A DNA stretch of 64,000 bases, from assembly GCA_021531385.1 (NCBI GenBank), contig JAFBIR010000003.1, forward strand, positions 185,935 through 249,934. Direction: 5' to 3'. Shown here piece by piece: positions 35,301-43,095 of the stretch. Made by a program: the position numbers and the translations under genes. The stretch comes from Parabacteroides distasonis (GTDB lineage: Bacteria; Bacteroidota; Bacteroidia; Bacteroidales; Tannerellaceae). Position 1 is the stretch's first letter. Each line of letters opens with the position of its first letter. Under the pieces are notes generated by a model that did no database searches, was not told where the DNA came from, and saw nothing but the letters and a program-made list of their open reading frames with translations.

Positions 35301-35695
35301 ACGAGTGGACAGAGAACATCGACGGTGTGTTCAACGTGCGCAAGTGCGTGGCGGATCGTTGGCGTTCGGAGGAGAATCCAGGTAATGGCGAGATACCGAG
35401 AACCCTGGCGGGTACGACGGAGTTGTTCCGTTTCAATAACACGCGTTGGGTCTTCAAGAACAATTACATGACCTTGAAGAATTTAACCATCGGTTATACG
35501 GTTCCTGTTCCCTCTAATAAATATGTGAAAGGTTTGCGTATCTACGCCAGTGGTCAGAATCTCTTCACCGTGGGTTCCTATCCGGGTATGAATCCGGAGG
35601 TGAATAACAGCACCAGTGGTTTGTTCCAAGGTGTAGATATCACAAGCTATCCTGTATCTCGTATTTATACAGTTGGTTTGAATGTTAATTTTTAA
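32339..35695 (+). CDS. SusC/RagA-family TonB-linked transporter with STN signalling domain
   Basis: 1118 residues. A signal peptide (about 1-44, ending SLYAQ) is followed by an STN domain (about 45-115; VTLSMRNATVEQVLDQIEEE, then SIEETLKQLFAGTNVSYKI), a regulatory-like beta domain (VKGIVVDKNGEPIIGANV), the TonB box DEVLVVAYGTQ, a plug with ITILKDAASAALYGSRAANG, and the barrel ending VGLNVNF. The STN domain fits control by the adjacent FecR/ECF pair. It is the importer of the downstream polysaccharide locus. Its partner SusD gene, 14 bases downstream, is interrupted by a stop codon. Confidence 0.95.
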   Translation: MQEKHLRGMNAAINSSLWPRMMRTGLCAFMLTAIQPQLSSLYAQNVTVTLSMRNATVEQVLDQIEEETDYTFVASDRAVDLNRKVSLNVQSLSIEETLKQLFAGTNVSYKIVNNQIILSKAQATQQSKRVKGIVVDKNGEPIIGANVVVKGTTNGTITDIDGNFSLEAPGNAQLSISFIGYEAQEVAINNRSQLSITLGEDSQALDEVLVVAYGTQKVRSVTGAMGKLDAKEMADIPVPNIANKMQGKFAGVSITQANGEPNAGMAIRIRGAASINGGNAPLIVVDGFPITTNNGTGLEQISPEEIENITILKDAASAALYGSRAANGVILVTTKTGKTGKTSVDFSAYLGAAQVSKRGRPDVMNAQEFAQFKKEYYEDAAKYEGYTGGVPECYQNPSAVQDGTDWYDVLLQTALTQNYNLSLTGGTDKIQSAVNLNYNNQEGTIINTYSQRYAVRANNTFQASERVKFGLNLSGSYTKGRVTGGLGGGRNIIGSSFLMDPQLKYQNDDGTYPVSFSQPGMFANANYYLVLRDRNDNTSNMRGIVNAFSEIGIIDNLKYKISLNADLSSDKNDTWVPSEANGGMFSAPPNPAWGNYYNSNTTNWLIENILTWNKTIANDHNVDVLLGYTTQKSTTEWSRINASDYPDDEVYWFNAATTRVGEGDRGQWAMISYLGRLNYDFKERYLLSLSFRRDGCSRFGSEAKFANFPSVSAGWIASDEAFLKKYDWLSYLKVRASWGKVGNYNIGNYNHLSTIGTSNYVFNGSIAPGRAQQRIGNSNLTWETTESYDGGIDLGLFNDRLFIVYDYYRKTTDGLLYQIEIPYSSGFGNIQSNIGEFRFWGHELNIETKNMVGAFKWNTSVNLSFNKNKAIKLGTNNTHIGGNENQMDYNRTAVGMPLGMFYGYVYDGVFMTQAEYEAGPKHASSAVGTVRMKDLNGDGIIDFSDRTYIGNPNPKCIYGITNTFSWKNFDASVVLTGSLGGDIIDGTYEWTENIDGVFNVRKCVADRWRSEENPGNGEIPRTLAGTTELFRFNNTRWVFKNNYMTLKNLTIGYTVPVPSNKYVKGLRIYASGQNLFTVGSYPGMNPEVNNSTSGLFQGVDITSYPVSRIYTVGLNVNF

Positions 35696-35708
35696 ATCGT
35701 AAAGAAAC

Positions 35709-37271
35709 ATGAAAAAGTTATTCAATATAGTCATCGCAAGCGCAGCGATGTTACCTTTGGTTTCTTGCGGAGATTCGTTCTTGGAATTGACACCGGATAC
35801 GGCCATTACCGCAGAAACGTTCTATAAAACCGCTACTCATTTTGAGCAGGCGATTACCGCAGCTTACGTACCGACACGCACCATCGCATCGAGCGGAATG
35901 TTTATGGATGAGATGCGTTCTGACAATACCTTCTATACCATGTATGCAGGTGATAGAGGACCCTATCTGACTACGGAAGTAATCGCGCTTTTCTTGGATA
36001 ACTAACAGGTGAGCTGGGGCATTCTGTTTGATCGGTATAACCATGTGTATGTCGGTATCTCACGTGTCAATACCATTCTTGACCGTATAGACGCATCGGA
36101 GATGAACGAGGCGGAAAAAACGGCTTACAAGGCAGAGGCACTTTTCCTTAGAGCTTACTATTACTTTGACTTAGCGCAGCATTGGGGTGGTGTACCCCTC
36201 ATGTTGCATGAAGTGAAGAATGAGACAGATGCGTTTGCCGCCAAGTCGAGCAAGGAGGAGGTCTATGCCCAGATCATCGCGGATGTATCGGAGGCGATCA
36301 ATTTAGGGTTGCCGATGGCTACCAAGTTCCCGCAGAGCGGTAGAGCGACGATGGGTGCCGCAAAGATGTTGCGTGCATACGCTTACATGTCACAGCCGAA
36401 TAAAGACTATAAGGCCGCGGAGCAAGATCTGTTAGACATCACGAAAATGGGCTATAAGCTCTTAGATGATTATGCGGACGTGTTTGATCCAGCCAACAAG
36501 AACTCGCAAGAGTCCATCTTTGAGGTTCAGTTTATGGAGGATGGAAGCACTGATCAGTACAACACCATTCCTTGGCGTATGATCCCGAAGTGCAGCAACA
36601 ATGATTTCTTGATGGGCATTGCCGGGTCCAACTATGCCGGAACCAGTGGTGGATGGTGTGTACCCACGGAAGAGATGATCGCTTCCTATGAGCCGGGAGA
36701 CAAGCGTTTGGATGCCTCCGTAGCGGTCGCCGTGGGCACGGAGGATGCCAGTCAGAACTTCACCTGTTCTGAGGTAAAGACCGTAACCGACTACCAGCCT
36801 GTCGATGGTGAGGCCGCTCATTTCTTCGTGCGGAAGTATTATCATCCGCCCTATCAATTTAGCTTGCGCGCTGGCGACAATTTCCCGGTCTATCGGTATG
36901 CAGGAGCTTTGTTGCTGCTCGCGGAGAATTTGGTGGCACAGAATCGGGCTTCAGAGGCTCTTCCTTACGTGAACCAGGTGCGTCAACGTGCGGGTCTGCC
37001 TGCCCTCACGAGCGTGAACGAGAAGGCCGTGGCTGACGAGATGCGCCATGAGTTGGCTTTCGAGAACCACCGCTGGACAGACCTGATTCGCACGGGCAAG
37101 GCTATCGAGACCATGAATGCTTTCGGCGAGACGATGAAGGCGAAATACGCTTGGATCCTCCCGAGTGCTTTCAATGTGAATGAGAACAGATTGGTGTATG
37201 CGTTCCCGATGCGCGAGATGCAGATCAACTATCTGTTAGAGCAGAATCCCGGCTACGGTACGGGTAGATAA
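35709..37271 (+). pseudogene. susD-type surface lipoprotein gene interrupted by one in-frame TAA
   Basis: The ATG at 35709 gives a lipoprotein signal (LPLVSC, Cys20) and a normal SusD N-terminus, but codon 99 (36003-36005) is TAA. The same frame then continues from CAG at 36006 without further stops to 37271, with clear SusD sequence: HVYVGISRVNTILDRI, AYYYFDLAQHWGGVPLM, PYVNQVRQRAGLPAL, and the end MREMQINYLLEQNPGYG. Read through, it would be 519 residues, a normal family length, so this is a single point lesion rather than decay. Either the gene is inactive in this strain, or the base is a sequencing error. GTG at 36009 could restart translation, but without a signal peptide. Confidence 0.85.
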
Positions 37272-37285
37272 AAAGTGAGTTCGAA

Positions 37286-37339
37286 AGAACCAAGCGGAGG
37301 TTTCTTTGCCTGAGTACGTTCCGCTTGGTTCTTTTTTTA
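37286..37339 (+). terminator. intrinsic terminator after the susD gene
   Basis: Perfect 13-bp stem AGAACCAAGCGGA/TCCGCTTGGTTCT (37286-37298 and 37320-37332), then TTTTTT. A TATCTTTG (37338-37345), an exact -7 box, overlaps its end and may start the next gene's transcript. Confidence 0.9.
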
Positions 37340-37394
37340 TCTTTGAGCGTAAATACGTAGAGCCTATTCAAATAATCATAAAACAATAAGAACG

Positions 37395-40300
37395 ATGCGA
37401 GTACACAAGATAATACGAAATCTGTCCGGTTTAGCCCTCATTGGATGGTTATCCGTGGCCTGCGCGGACAAGCGCCCGGCAGATAGCTTTGCCACGTTGG
37501 CTGATGGTTTTGCCGATCCGGCATCCACCTATCGCACGGCTCCTTTTAACGTATGGAACGGCGAGGTGACTCCTGAGGAGGTAGAACGGACATTGACGGA
37601 ATTAAAGGAGGCAGGAAGCGGGGGCGCCTTCATCCATCCCCGTCCGGGCTTAATCACGGAATATTTGGGAGAGGAATGGTTCGCTGGCTTCCAAACAGCC
37701 TTGGATTGGGGCAGACAAAACGATCTGGATATTTGGATCTATGATGAGAACTCTTATCCAAGTGGGTTCGCGGGGGGTCATGTGAACGCCCAGATGCCCG
37801 AGTCATACAACCAAGGACAGGGGTTGAAGCTGGAGAAATGCGAGCAGCTACCTGCGGATGTAACGGATTATTACCTGATCCTGCAGCAGCAAGGAGATCA
37901 GTTTGTTGACATTACACCGAACGCAGCCGATTACAAAGGGAAAGCGGGCAGCTACTATCTCTATAAAAAGACCTATTATGGTAAATCGGATTGGTATGGT
38001 GGCTTTTCCTACGTGGATCTTTTATATCCGGGTGTGACTGAGAAGTTCATCGAGGTGACCATGGAGGGCTATGAGAAGCGATTTAAAGCGGAATTTGGCA
38101 AACAGATCAAAGGCATCTTCTCCGATGAGCCCAATATCCAGACATCGGGTGGCTTACGTTGGACGCCCGATCTGTTCGACGTGTTCCAGCAAAAATGGGG
38201 GTATGATTTGAAGGAGAAGCTACCCCTGCTGCAAGAGGAGATCGGAGATTGGAAACATGTCAGACATAACTACTTCGAGACTTTATTGCAGTTGTTCATT
38301 GATCGTTGGTCAAAACCTTTTCATGATTATTGCGAAGCGAATAACTTGCAATGGACCGGGCATTACTGGGAGCATGGCTGGCCCTATTTGAATGATGGCC
38401 CGGACAACATGGCGATGTACGCATGGCATCAACTGCCGGCTATCGACATGCTGTTCAACCAGTTCAACGAGGAGAGCCCAATCGCTCAATTTGGCAACGT
38501 GCGCGCCGTGAAAGAGTTGCGCAGCGTGGCCAATCAAATGGGACGCACCCGCACGCTCAGCGAGACCTATGGCGGTGGCGGATGGGAAGATACCTTCAAG
38601 GATTTCAAACGCTTAGGCGACTGGGAGTATGTGCTGGGCGTAAACTACATGAACCAACACTTGGCTCTCCAGACGCTGACAGGGGCGCGCAAATATGATT
38701 ACCCGCCAGTCTTTACCTATCATTCACCGTGGTGGCAAGACTATAAGCTGTTGAACGACTATTATGGCCGTCTCTCTTTCGCACTTAGCAAGGGTGAACA
38801 GCAGAATGACATCTTGGTGTTGGAGCCGACTTCTACCTTGTGGTGCTATTACTCCCACGATCAGAGCGCGGAGCAGCTCTCCAAGATCGGCCAAAGTTTT
38901 CAAACCTTCGTGACCCAGTTGGAGCAGGCGCAGGTAGAGTATGACCTGGGATCGGAGAATATCATCAAAGATCATGGTCGGGTAGCCAATGGGCAATTTA
39001 TCGTGGGGCAATCTTCATACAAAACCGTCGTGTTGCCTCCCCTTTTGGAGGTGCTCAACCGTCCAACAGCTGAATTGTTGAAACAATTTGTAGCGGAAGG
39101 GGGAAAGGTGATCGATTTTTCTCAGTTCTCGCTGATCGATGGCCAACCGGATGCATTAGTAGCGGAAATCAGCCAGGCAGCCTCGGTGGTCAAGGTGAAG
39201 GAGTTGACCGCACAGGTCATGGATCAATATCTGCGTGAGGGACAGCCTCGGTTCGAGTTTAGTGGCGGTGACCTCTATCACCAACGCCGGCAGTTCAAGG
39301 ATGGGCAATTGCTTTTCTTGGTCAACTCCTCCATGGATGAATCAGTGGAAGGCACGGTATCGCTTGCCGGTAAGAGTGTCGTACAATTGGATGCCATAGA
39401 CGGACAGATCTATAGCTATCCGTTCGAAGCGAAAGAGGGGATTAATCTCTCCTTTGATTTGGAACCCGCGGGCAGTTTATTGCTGTTTGTGTCGGAGAAA
39501 GCGTTGGACACGTATCCGGCTCCTGCCCCTGCTGCTTGCCAGAACAAGCTGGCCGCTCAATCAGCCGTGCAAGTCACCCGCTTGCGTGAGAACGCCTTGA
39601 ATATTGACTTCTGCGACTTAGAGATTGATGGGGTTACCACCCGTGATTTGCATTTCGTGCAGGCGGCCGATCAAGCCTTTAAGGCATTTGGCTTCGCTAA
39701 TGGCAATCCTTGGAACTCGTCTGTCCAGTATAAGCGGAACATTCTGAATCGTGATACGTTCCAAAGCGGTGGCTTTAAAGCGACTTACCGATTCAAGGTG
39801 AACGAGGCGTTCGACTATGGTTCCATGCGCTTGGTGGCGGAGCGTCCGCAATTGTTCAAAGTCAAGATTAACGGCACGGAGGTGAAACCGATCCCGGGTG
39901 AGTGGTGGTTAGATCGTAGCTTTGGTGTCTATGACATCGCCCAGTGGGTGCGGAATGGCATGAATGAGGTGGAGCTTTCCGTCTCTCCCATGAGCATTTT
40001 TGCGGAAATCGAACCAGTTTATGTGATCGGTGACTTTGCGGTGATGCCTGAGAAGTTAGGTTGGAGCATCTCCGCCCCTGTGCCATCCCTGACGTTGGGC
40101 AGCTGGAAAGAGCAGCACCAACCCTTCTATCCATGGGGTGTAGCCTATACGAAGAACTACGTGATTGAGGATCTTTCCCGACCCGTAGCTGTTCGACTGA
40201 ATGAGTGGAACGGCACGGTGGCCGAGGTTTATGTGAATGATCAAAAAGCCGGTGTGATCGGTTGGGATCCGTATCAGTTGGACATCACTTCCGCCCTGAA

Positions 40301-40487
40301 GAAGGGCACGAACAAGGTGGAGGTGCGCGTGATTGGCAGCCACAAGAACCTGTTAGGCCCGCATTATCGTGAAGAAAAGGGATTGGCCTCTCCTGGGCAT
40401 TGGAAGAATATCCAATCACGCATTCCGGCTGCTGATTACCAGATGCTGGATTACGGATTGATGGAAGATTTCGATCTCATACAATAG
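37395..40487 (+). CDS. glycoside hydrolase lipoprotein, GH106-like (putative alpha-L-rhamnosidase)
   Basis: 1030 residues with lipoprotein signal ending LSVACADK (Cys23). The N-terminal barrel has VEVT-type pattern FNVWNGEVTPEEVERTL, GGAFIHPRPG, and DIWIYDENSYPSGFAGG; acidic residues in GIFSDEPNIQ and HYWEHGWP are candidate catalytic groups. The C-terminus is a GH2-like jelly-roll sugar-binding domain (AVRLNEWNGTVAEVYVNDQK). This architecture is that of GH106 rhamnosidases and related unclassified families; the exact family is uncertain. It is the first enzyme of the polysaccharide locus and probably acts at the surface or in the periplasm. Confidence 0.75.
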   Translation: MRVHKIIRNLSGLALIGWLSVACADKRPADSFATLADGFADPASTYRTAPFNVWNGEVTPEEVERTLTELKEAGSGGAFIHPRPGLITEYLGEEWFAGFQTALDWGRQNDLDIWIYDENSYPSGFAGGHVNAQMPESYNQGQGLKLEKCEQLPADVTDYYLILQQQGDQFVDITPNAADYKGKAGSYYLYKKTYYGKSDWYGGFSYVDLLYPGVTEKFIEVTMEGYEKRFKAEFGKQIKGIFSDEPNIQTSGGLRWTPDLFDVFQQKWGYDLKEKLPLLQEEIGDWKHVRHNYFETLLQLFIDRWSKPFHDYCEANNLQWTGHYWEHGWPYLNDGPDNMAMYAWHQLPAIDMLFNQFNEESPIAQFGNVRAVKELRSVANQMGRTRTLSETYGGGGWEDTFKDFKRLGDWEYVLGVNYMNQHLALQTLTGARKYDYPPVFTYHSPWWQDYKLLNDYYGRLSFALSKGEQQNDILVLEPTSTLWCYYSHDQSAEQLSKIGQSFQTFVTQLEQAQVEYDLGSENIIKDHGRVANGQFIVGQSSYKTVVLPPLLEVLNRPTAELLKQFVAEGGKVIDFSQFSLIDGQPDALVAEISQAASVVKVKELTAQVMDQYLREGQPRFEFSGGDLYHQRRQFKDGQLLFLVNSSMDESVEGTVSLAGKSVVQLDAIDGQIYSYPFEAKEGINLSFDLEPAGSLLLFVSEKALDTYPAPAPAACQNKLAAQSAVQVTRLRENALNIDFCDLEIDGVTTRDLHFVQAADQAFKAFGFANGNPWNSSVQYKRNILNRDTFQSGGFKATYRFKVNEAFDYGSMRLVAERPQLFKVKINGTEVKPIPGEWWLDRSFGVYDIAQWVRNGMNEVELSVSPMSIFAEIEPVYVIGDFAVMPEKLGWSISAPVPSLTLGSWKEQHQPFYPWGVAYTKNYVIEDLSRPVAVRLNEWNGTVAEVYVNDQKAGVIGWDPYQLDITSALKKGTNKVEVRVIGSHKNLLGPHYREEKGLASPGHWKNIQSRIPAADYQMLDYGLMEDFDLIQ

Positions 40488-40570
40488 TTTTCCGGTGATG
40501 GATCAGGATAGAAAGAACATTTTCATCATTTTACATAATAGGTTTTTAAAGTTAGTTTAGATCAACAAGT

Positions 40571-40628
40571 GGGGAGCCCTTCGCAAAGGTTTGGATGGTT
40601 TAACGAGTAAGGGTTCCCCTTTGTTTTT
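40571..40628 (+). terminator. intrinsic terminator after the GH106-like gene
   Basis: Arms GGGGAGCCCTT and AAGGGTTCCCC (one mismatch) are followed by TTTGTTTTT, 80 bases after the stop codon and directly before the 41-bp repeat array. Confidence 0.8.
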
Positions 40629-40639
40629 CTAAGTGTAAA

Positions 40640-41008
40640 GGTTTCCGAGGGCTCGGAAGGCATTTTGCGAAGCGCGCAAAGGTTTCAAACGCCTTTGAAG
40701 GCATTTCGCGGAGCGCGTGGAGGTTTCAAGCGCCTTTGAAAGCATTTCGCGGAGCGCGTGAAGGTTTCAACCGCCTTTGAAGGCATTGCGCGGAGCGCAT
40801 GAAGGTTTCAACCGATTTTGAAAGTATTTTGCGGAGCGCGTGGAGATTTCAACCGCCTTTGAAAGCATTTCGCGGAGCGCGTGAAGGTTTCAACCGCCTT
40901 TGAAGGCATTTCGCGGAGCGCGTGAAGGTTTCAACCGATTTTGAAGGCATTTTGCGGAGCGCGTGAAGGTTTCAACCGATTTTGAAAGCATTTTGCAATA
41001 TGTGCGGA
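40640..41008. repeat. 41-bp tandem repeat (minisatellite), nine units
   Basis: Units start at 40640, 40681, 40722, 40763, 40804, 40845, 40886, 40927 and 40968: an exact 41-bp period. The core of each is GGTTTCAACCGCC, TTTGAAGGC and TTTCGCGGAGCGCG; the first and last units are more diverged. Each unit holds two small inverted repeats, TTTCAA/TTGAAA and CGCG/CGCG. 41 is not a multiple of three, all frames contain stops, and there are no unique spacers, so it is neither coding nor CRISPR. It fills most of the 40488-41080 gap. Confidence 0.95.
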
Positions 41009-41080
41009 TGTTTAATGATTTTGGATTAAAATGCGTATCTTCGTGCATCCAAGTCATTTGACCTGGTTTAGCATCACTTA

Positions 41081-41938
41081 ATGTTTAATTTAAAAACAGT
41101 AATCCGTATGAAGAAAGTACTTGAGAGAAAGTATTTGGGGTTGGCTCGTAATGGCGAGCATTACCACCTGTTTTTGTCGTTGTTGCAATGCGTGACACGC
41201 GCGACGGCAGAGGAGTTGAAAATCTTGGCGGTTTGGTCGGTATTCTCCGACACGCTCGAAAAGGAGAACGAGGCCTACCTCAACAGCCAGAAGTATGAGA
41301 ACACGGTGCCGCTCACGGAGGCGAACAAGGCGTGCGACCAACGCTTCAGCGCATTCAGTATGAACGTGAAAGCGAAGGCAAAGAGCTACGTGGCAGAGGT
41401 GGCCGCCGCAGCCGACCGGATAGCTACGGCGATGGAGCCTTACAAGGGCGCGGCCCGGAAGGCACATGCCGAGAATATCGCGATGGTGCTGGACATGACG
41501 GAGAAGTTGCAGTCGGATAAGTATGCGGCTGACATCGCGACCTTGGGTTTGACGGCTGATCTGGAAGATCTTCGCCAGTCGGCTATCCTGTTTGACGCCG
41601 CGCTCTCGGCAAAGGCGAACGAGCGTTTGGCTCGCATCAGCGCGGCGAATATGTTGGAGATCCGTCCCGTGGTGGAGGCGGCATTCTCGGATGTGGCTGA
41701 TTTGCTGACGGCGATCTACCTGGTGGCAACCTATGTGGATAAAGACGCGGCGAAAGCAGCGAAAGTGGAGGCGATCATTGATAAGATGAACGCGGAGATC
41801 CTCCGCTTGATCGAGACGTTGAACCGCCGCGGCGCGGGTGCGAAACCGGAGGTTCCTCCTACGGATCCCACCACGCCCGTTGAGCCGGAGCCGGAACCAG
41901 AACCCGAACCAGAGCCTGAGAATCCGGATGTGGTTTGA
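41081..41938 (+). CDS. DUF6261 family protein with a Pro-Glu tail
   Basis: 285 residues (an alternative ATG at 41108 gives 276). Mostly alpha-helical and alanine-rich; YLGLARNGEHYHLFLSLL near the N-terminus and KAHAENIAMVLDMTEKL fit the DUF6261 family of Bacteroidales, whose function is unknown. The last 25 residues are a disordered PEPEPEPEPEPE run. There is no signal peptide. A near-consensus -7 box (TATCTTCG, 41036-41043) precedes it. It sits right after the 41-bp repeat array and convergent to a PD-(D/E)XK nuclease gene, splitting the polysaccharide locus. Confidence 0.7.
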   Translation: MFNLKTVIRMKKVLERKYLGLARNGEHYHLFLSLLQCVTRATAEELKILAVWSVFSDTLEKENEAYLNSQKYENTVPLTEANKACDQRFSAFSMNVKAKAKSYVAEVAAAADRIATAMEPYKGAARKAHAENIAMVLDMTEKLQSDKYAADIATLGLTADLEDLRQSAILFDAALSAKANERLARISAANMLEIRPVVEAAFSDVADLLTAIYLVATYVDKDAAKAAKVEAIIDKMNAEILRLIETLNRRGAGAKPEVPPTDPTTPVEPEPEPEPEPEPENPDVV

Positions 41939-41985
41939 TGGGGCATGAAGCATCGAGCCGGAATGACCGGTTTTGTATAACAGAA

Positions 41986-42024
41986 AAGCCCCCGAAGATT
42001 GGATCATGTCCTCTTCGGGGGCTT
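41986..42024. terminator. terminator between convergent DUF6261 and nuclease genes
   Basis: Perfect 13-bp stem AAGCCCCCGAAGA/TCTTCGGGGGCTT. The minus strand is followed by TTCTG within GCTTTTCTG, the better U-run, so it mainly ends the nuclease transcript. Confidence 0.8.
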
Positions 42025-42049
42025 ATACTTTAGATATGTTCAACTGAAC

Positions 42050-42922
42050 TTATAGTTTGGCGATCTCTTCTGGAGAAAGTCCACTACATTCAGCGATCAG
42101 ATCAACCGGAAGTCCTTTCGCTTTCATGTTGCGAGCTGTCTCTATTCGCCCTTCGGCACGTCCTTTAGCTAATCCTTTCGCCAATCCTTCCTCACGCCCT
42201 CTTTTTAGCCCTCGTTGCTCAGCGCTTTCCAAGACGCAGAGGGTGTCACGATACTTGCGGAGGGCTTCGTCGTAGTGTAGACGCTCCTCCTTGGTCAGCG
42301 AGCTGACATCCGCTATCTCTGCCAGCTTCTGAAATACTGAGTTCTGTGCCGCCCACGGCAATCGCTTTATCGTTTCCATATTCTTCAATACATAAATCCA
42401 ACGATCAAAATCATTCTCACATTCATCCACCCCTTTCTCGAAAAGAGGCAGCTGTAAATACACCAGTCGGAGCTTATCGGAGAAAATCTCCTTGCTCTTC
42501 CTGTTCATCAGCATCACGTCCGTCCGGAACTCCTCGCCGATGTCCGGCCTTCGGAAATTCAGGAAGGCGATCAGATAGACACCCTTGATGTCATACTGCC
42601 ATTTCGGCCCTTTCTCCCCTTGCCGGGCGATGGCTTCCGAGACGTAGTAGATGCTCCTCCGCTTGAAAAAAGACTGCTCGCAGTTTTGCATTTCCACGAT
42701 GATCTTCTCGTTGTCATCCAGTTCGCAATAGATGTCGTAGATCAGCGATCGGTCATCCACGAATACGGGAGGCAGTTCCTTGTCGAGGAACTTGAGGTTG
42801 ACGATCCGCTTCTCGCCGATCAACAGGTTGTTCAAGAAGTCGATCAAAAGCGGCTTGGAAAGTTCCTGCCCAAAAATACGTTTGAAGCCAATGTCCGTAA
42901 AAGGATTGATGTAATTTGCCAT
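42050..42922 (-). CDS. Rpn-family PD-(D/E)XK nuclease (putative transposase annotation)
   Basis: 290 residues from the ATG at 42922 (MANYINPFTDIGFKRIFGQE); an in-frame start at 42997 is rejected because the family begins with this motif. The nuclease core is SLIYDIYCELDDNEKIIVEMQ (aspartate and ExQ), followed by RRSIYYVSEAIARQ. The C-terminus has the GREEGLAKGLAKGRAEGR repeat typical of these proteins. Relatives (RpnA-E) promote RecA-independent recombination in E. coli and some act in phage defence. Full length and apparently intact. Confidence 0.85.
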   Translation of the reverse strand: MANYINPFTDIGFKRIFGQELSKPLLIDFLNNLLIGEKRIVNLKFLDKELPPVFVDDRSLIYDIYCELDDNEKIIVEMQNCEQSFFKRRSIYYVSEAIARQGEKGPKWQYDIKGVYLIAFLNFRRPDIGEEFRTDVMLMNRKSKEIFSDKLRLVYLQLPLFEKGVDECENDFDRWIYVLKNMETIKRLPWAAQNSVFQKLAEIADVSSLTKEERLHYDEALRKYRDTLCVLESAEQRGLKRGREEGLAKGLAKGRAEGRIETARNMKAKGLPVDLIAECSGLSPEEIAKL

Positions 42923-43095
42923 AGTTAATGAGTTTTGTTTGTTACGGTGGCAAAAGAACGAAATTTCCGCCACTTTGCCAAACGGAAGCTGGGGCAATAA
43001 TCAAAAAAGCAATGTTTTCGGTCATTTTTACAACGGGGGATCAGGGGGATTATGGCTTATTTTGCGCATCTTTGCAACACATAAAAAACAATATC

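Noticed and set aside
36003..36005. Recoding of the susD stop as selenocysteine or pyrrolysine
   Set aside because: The codon is TAA, not TGA or TAG, and no recoding element was seen; a point mutation or error is simpler.
37338..37345. Exact -7 box TATCTTTG as a firm promoter for the GH106-like gene
   Set aside because: It overlaps the T-run of a strong terminator and lacks a -33 element at the right distance, so it is mentioned with the terminator but not listed separately.
40640..41008. Possible CRISPR array
   Set aside because: Units abut with an exact 41-bp period and no unique spacers; no cas genes are nearby.
41090..42007. Minus-strand open frame of 305 codons
   Set aside because: Antisense to the DUF6261 gene and crosses the terminator at 41986-42024.
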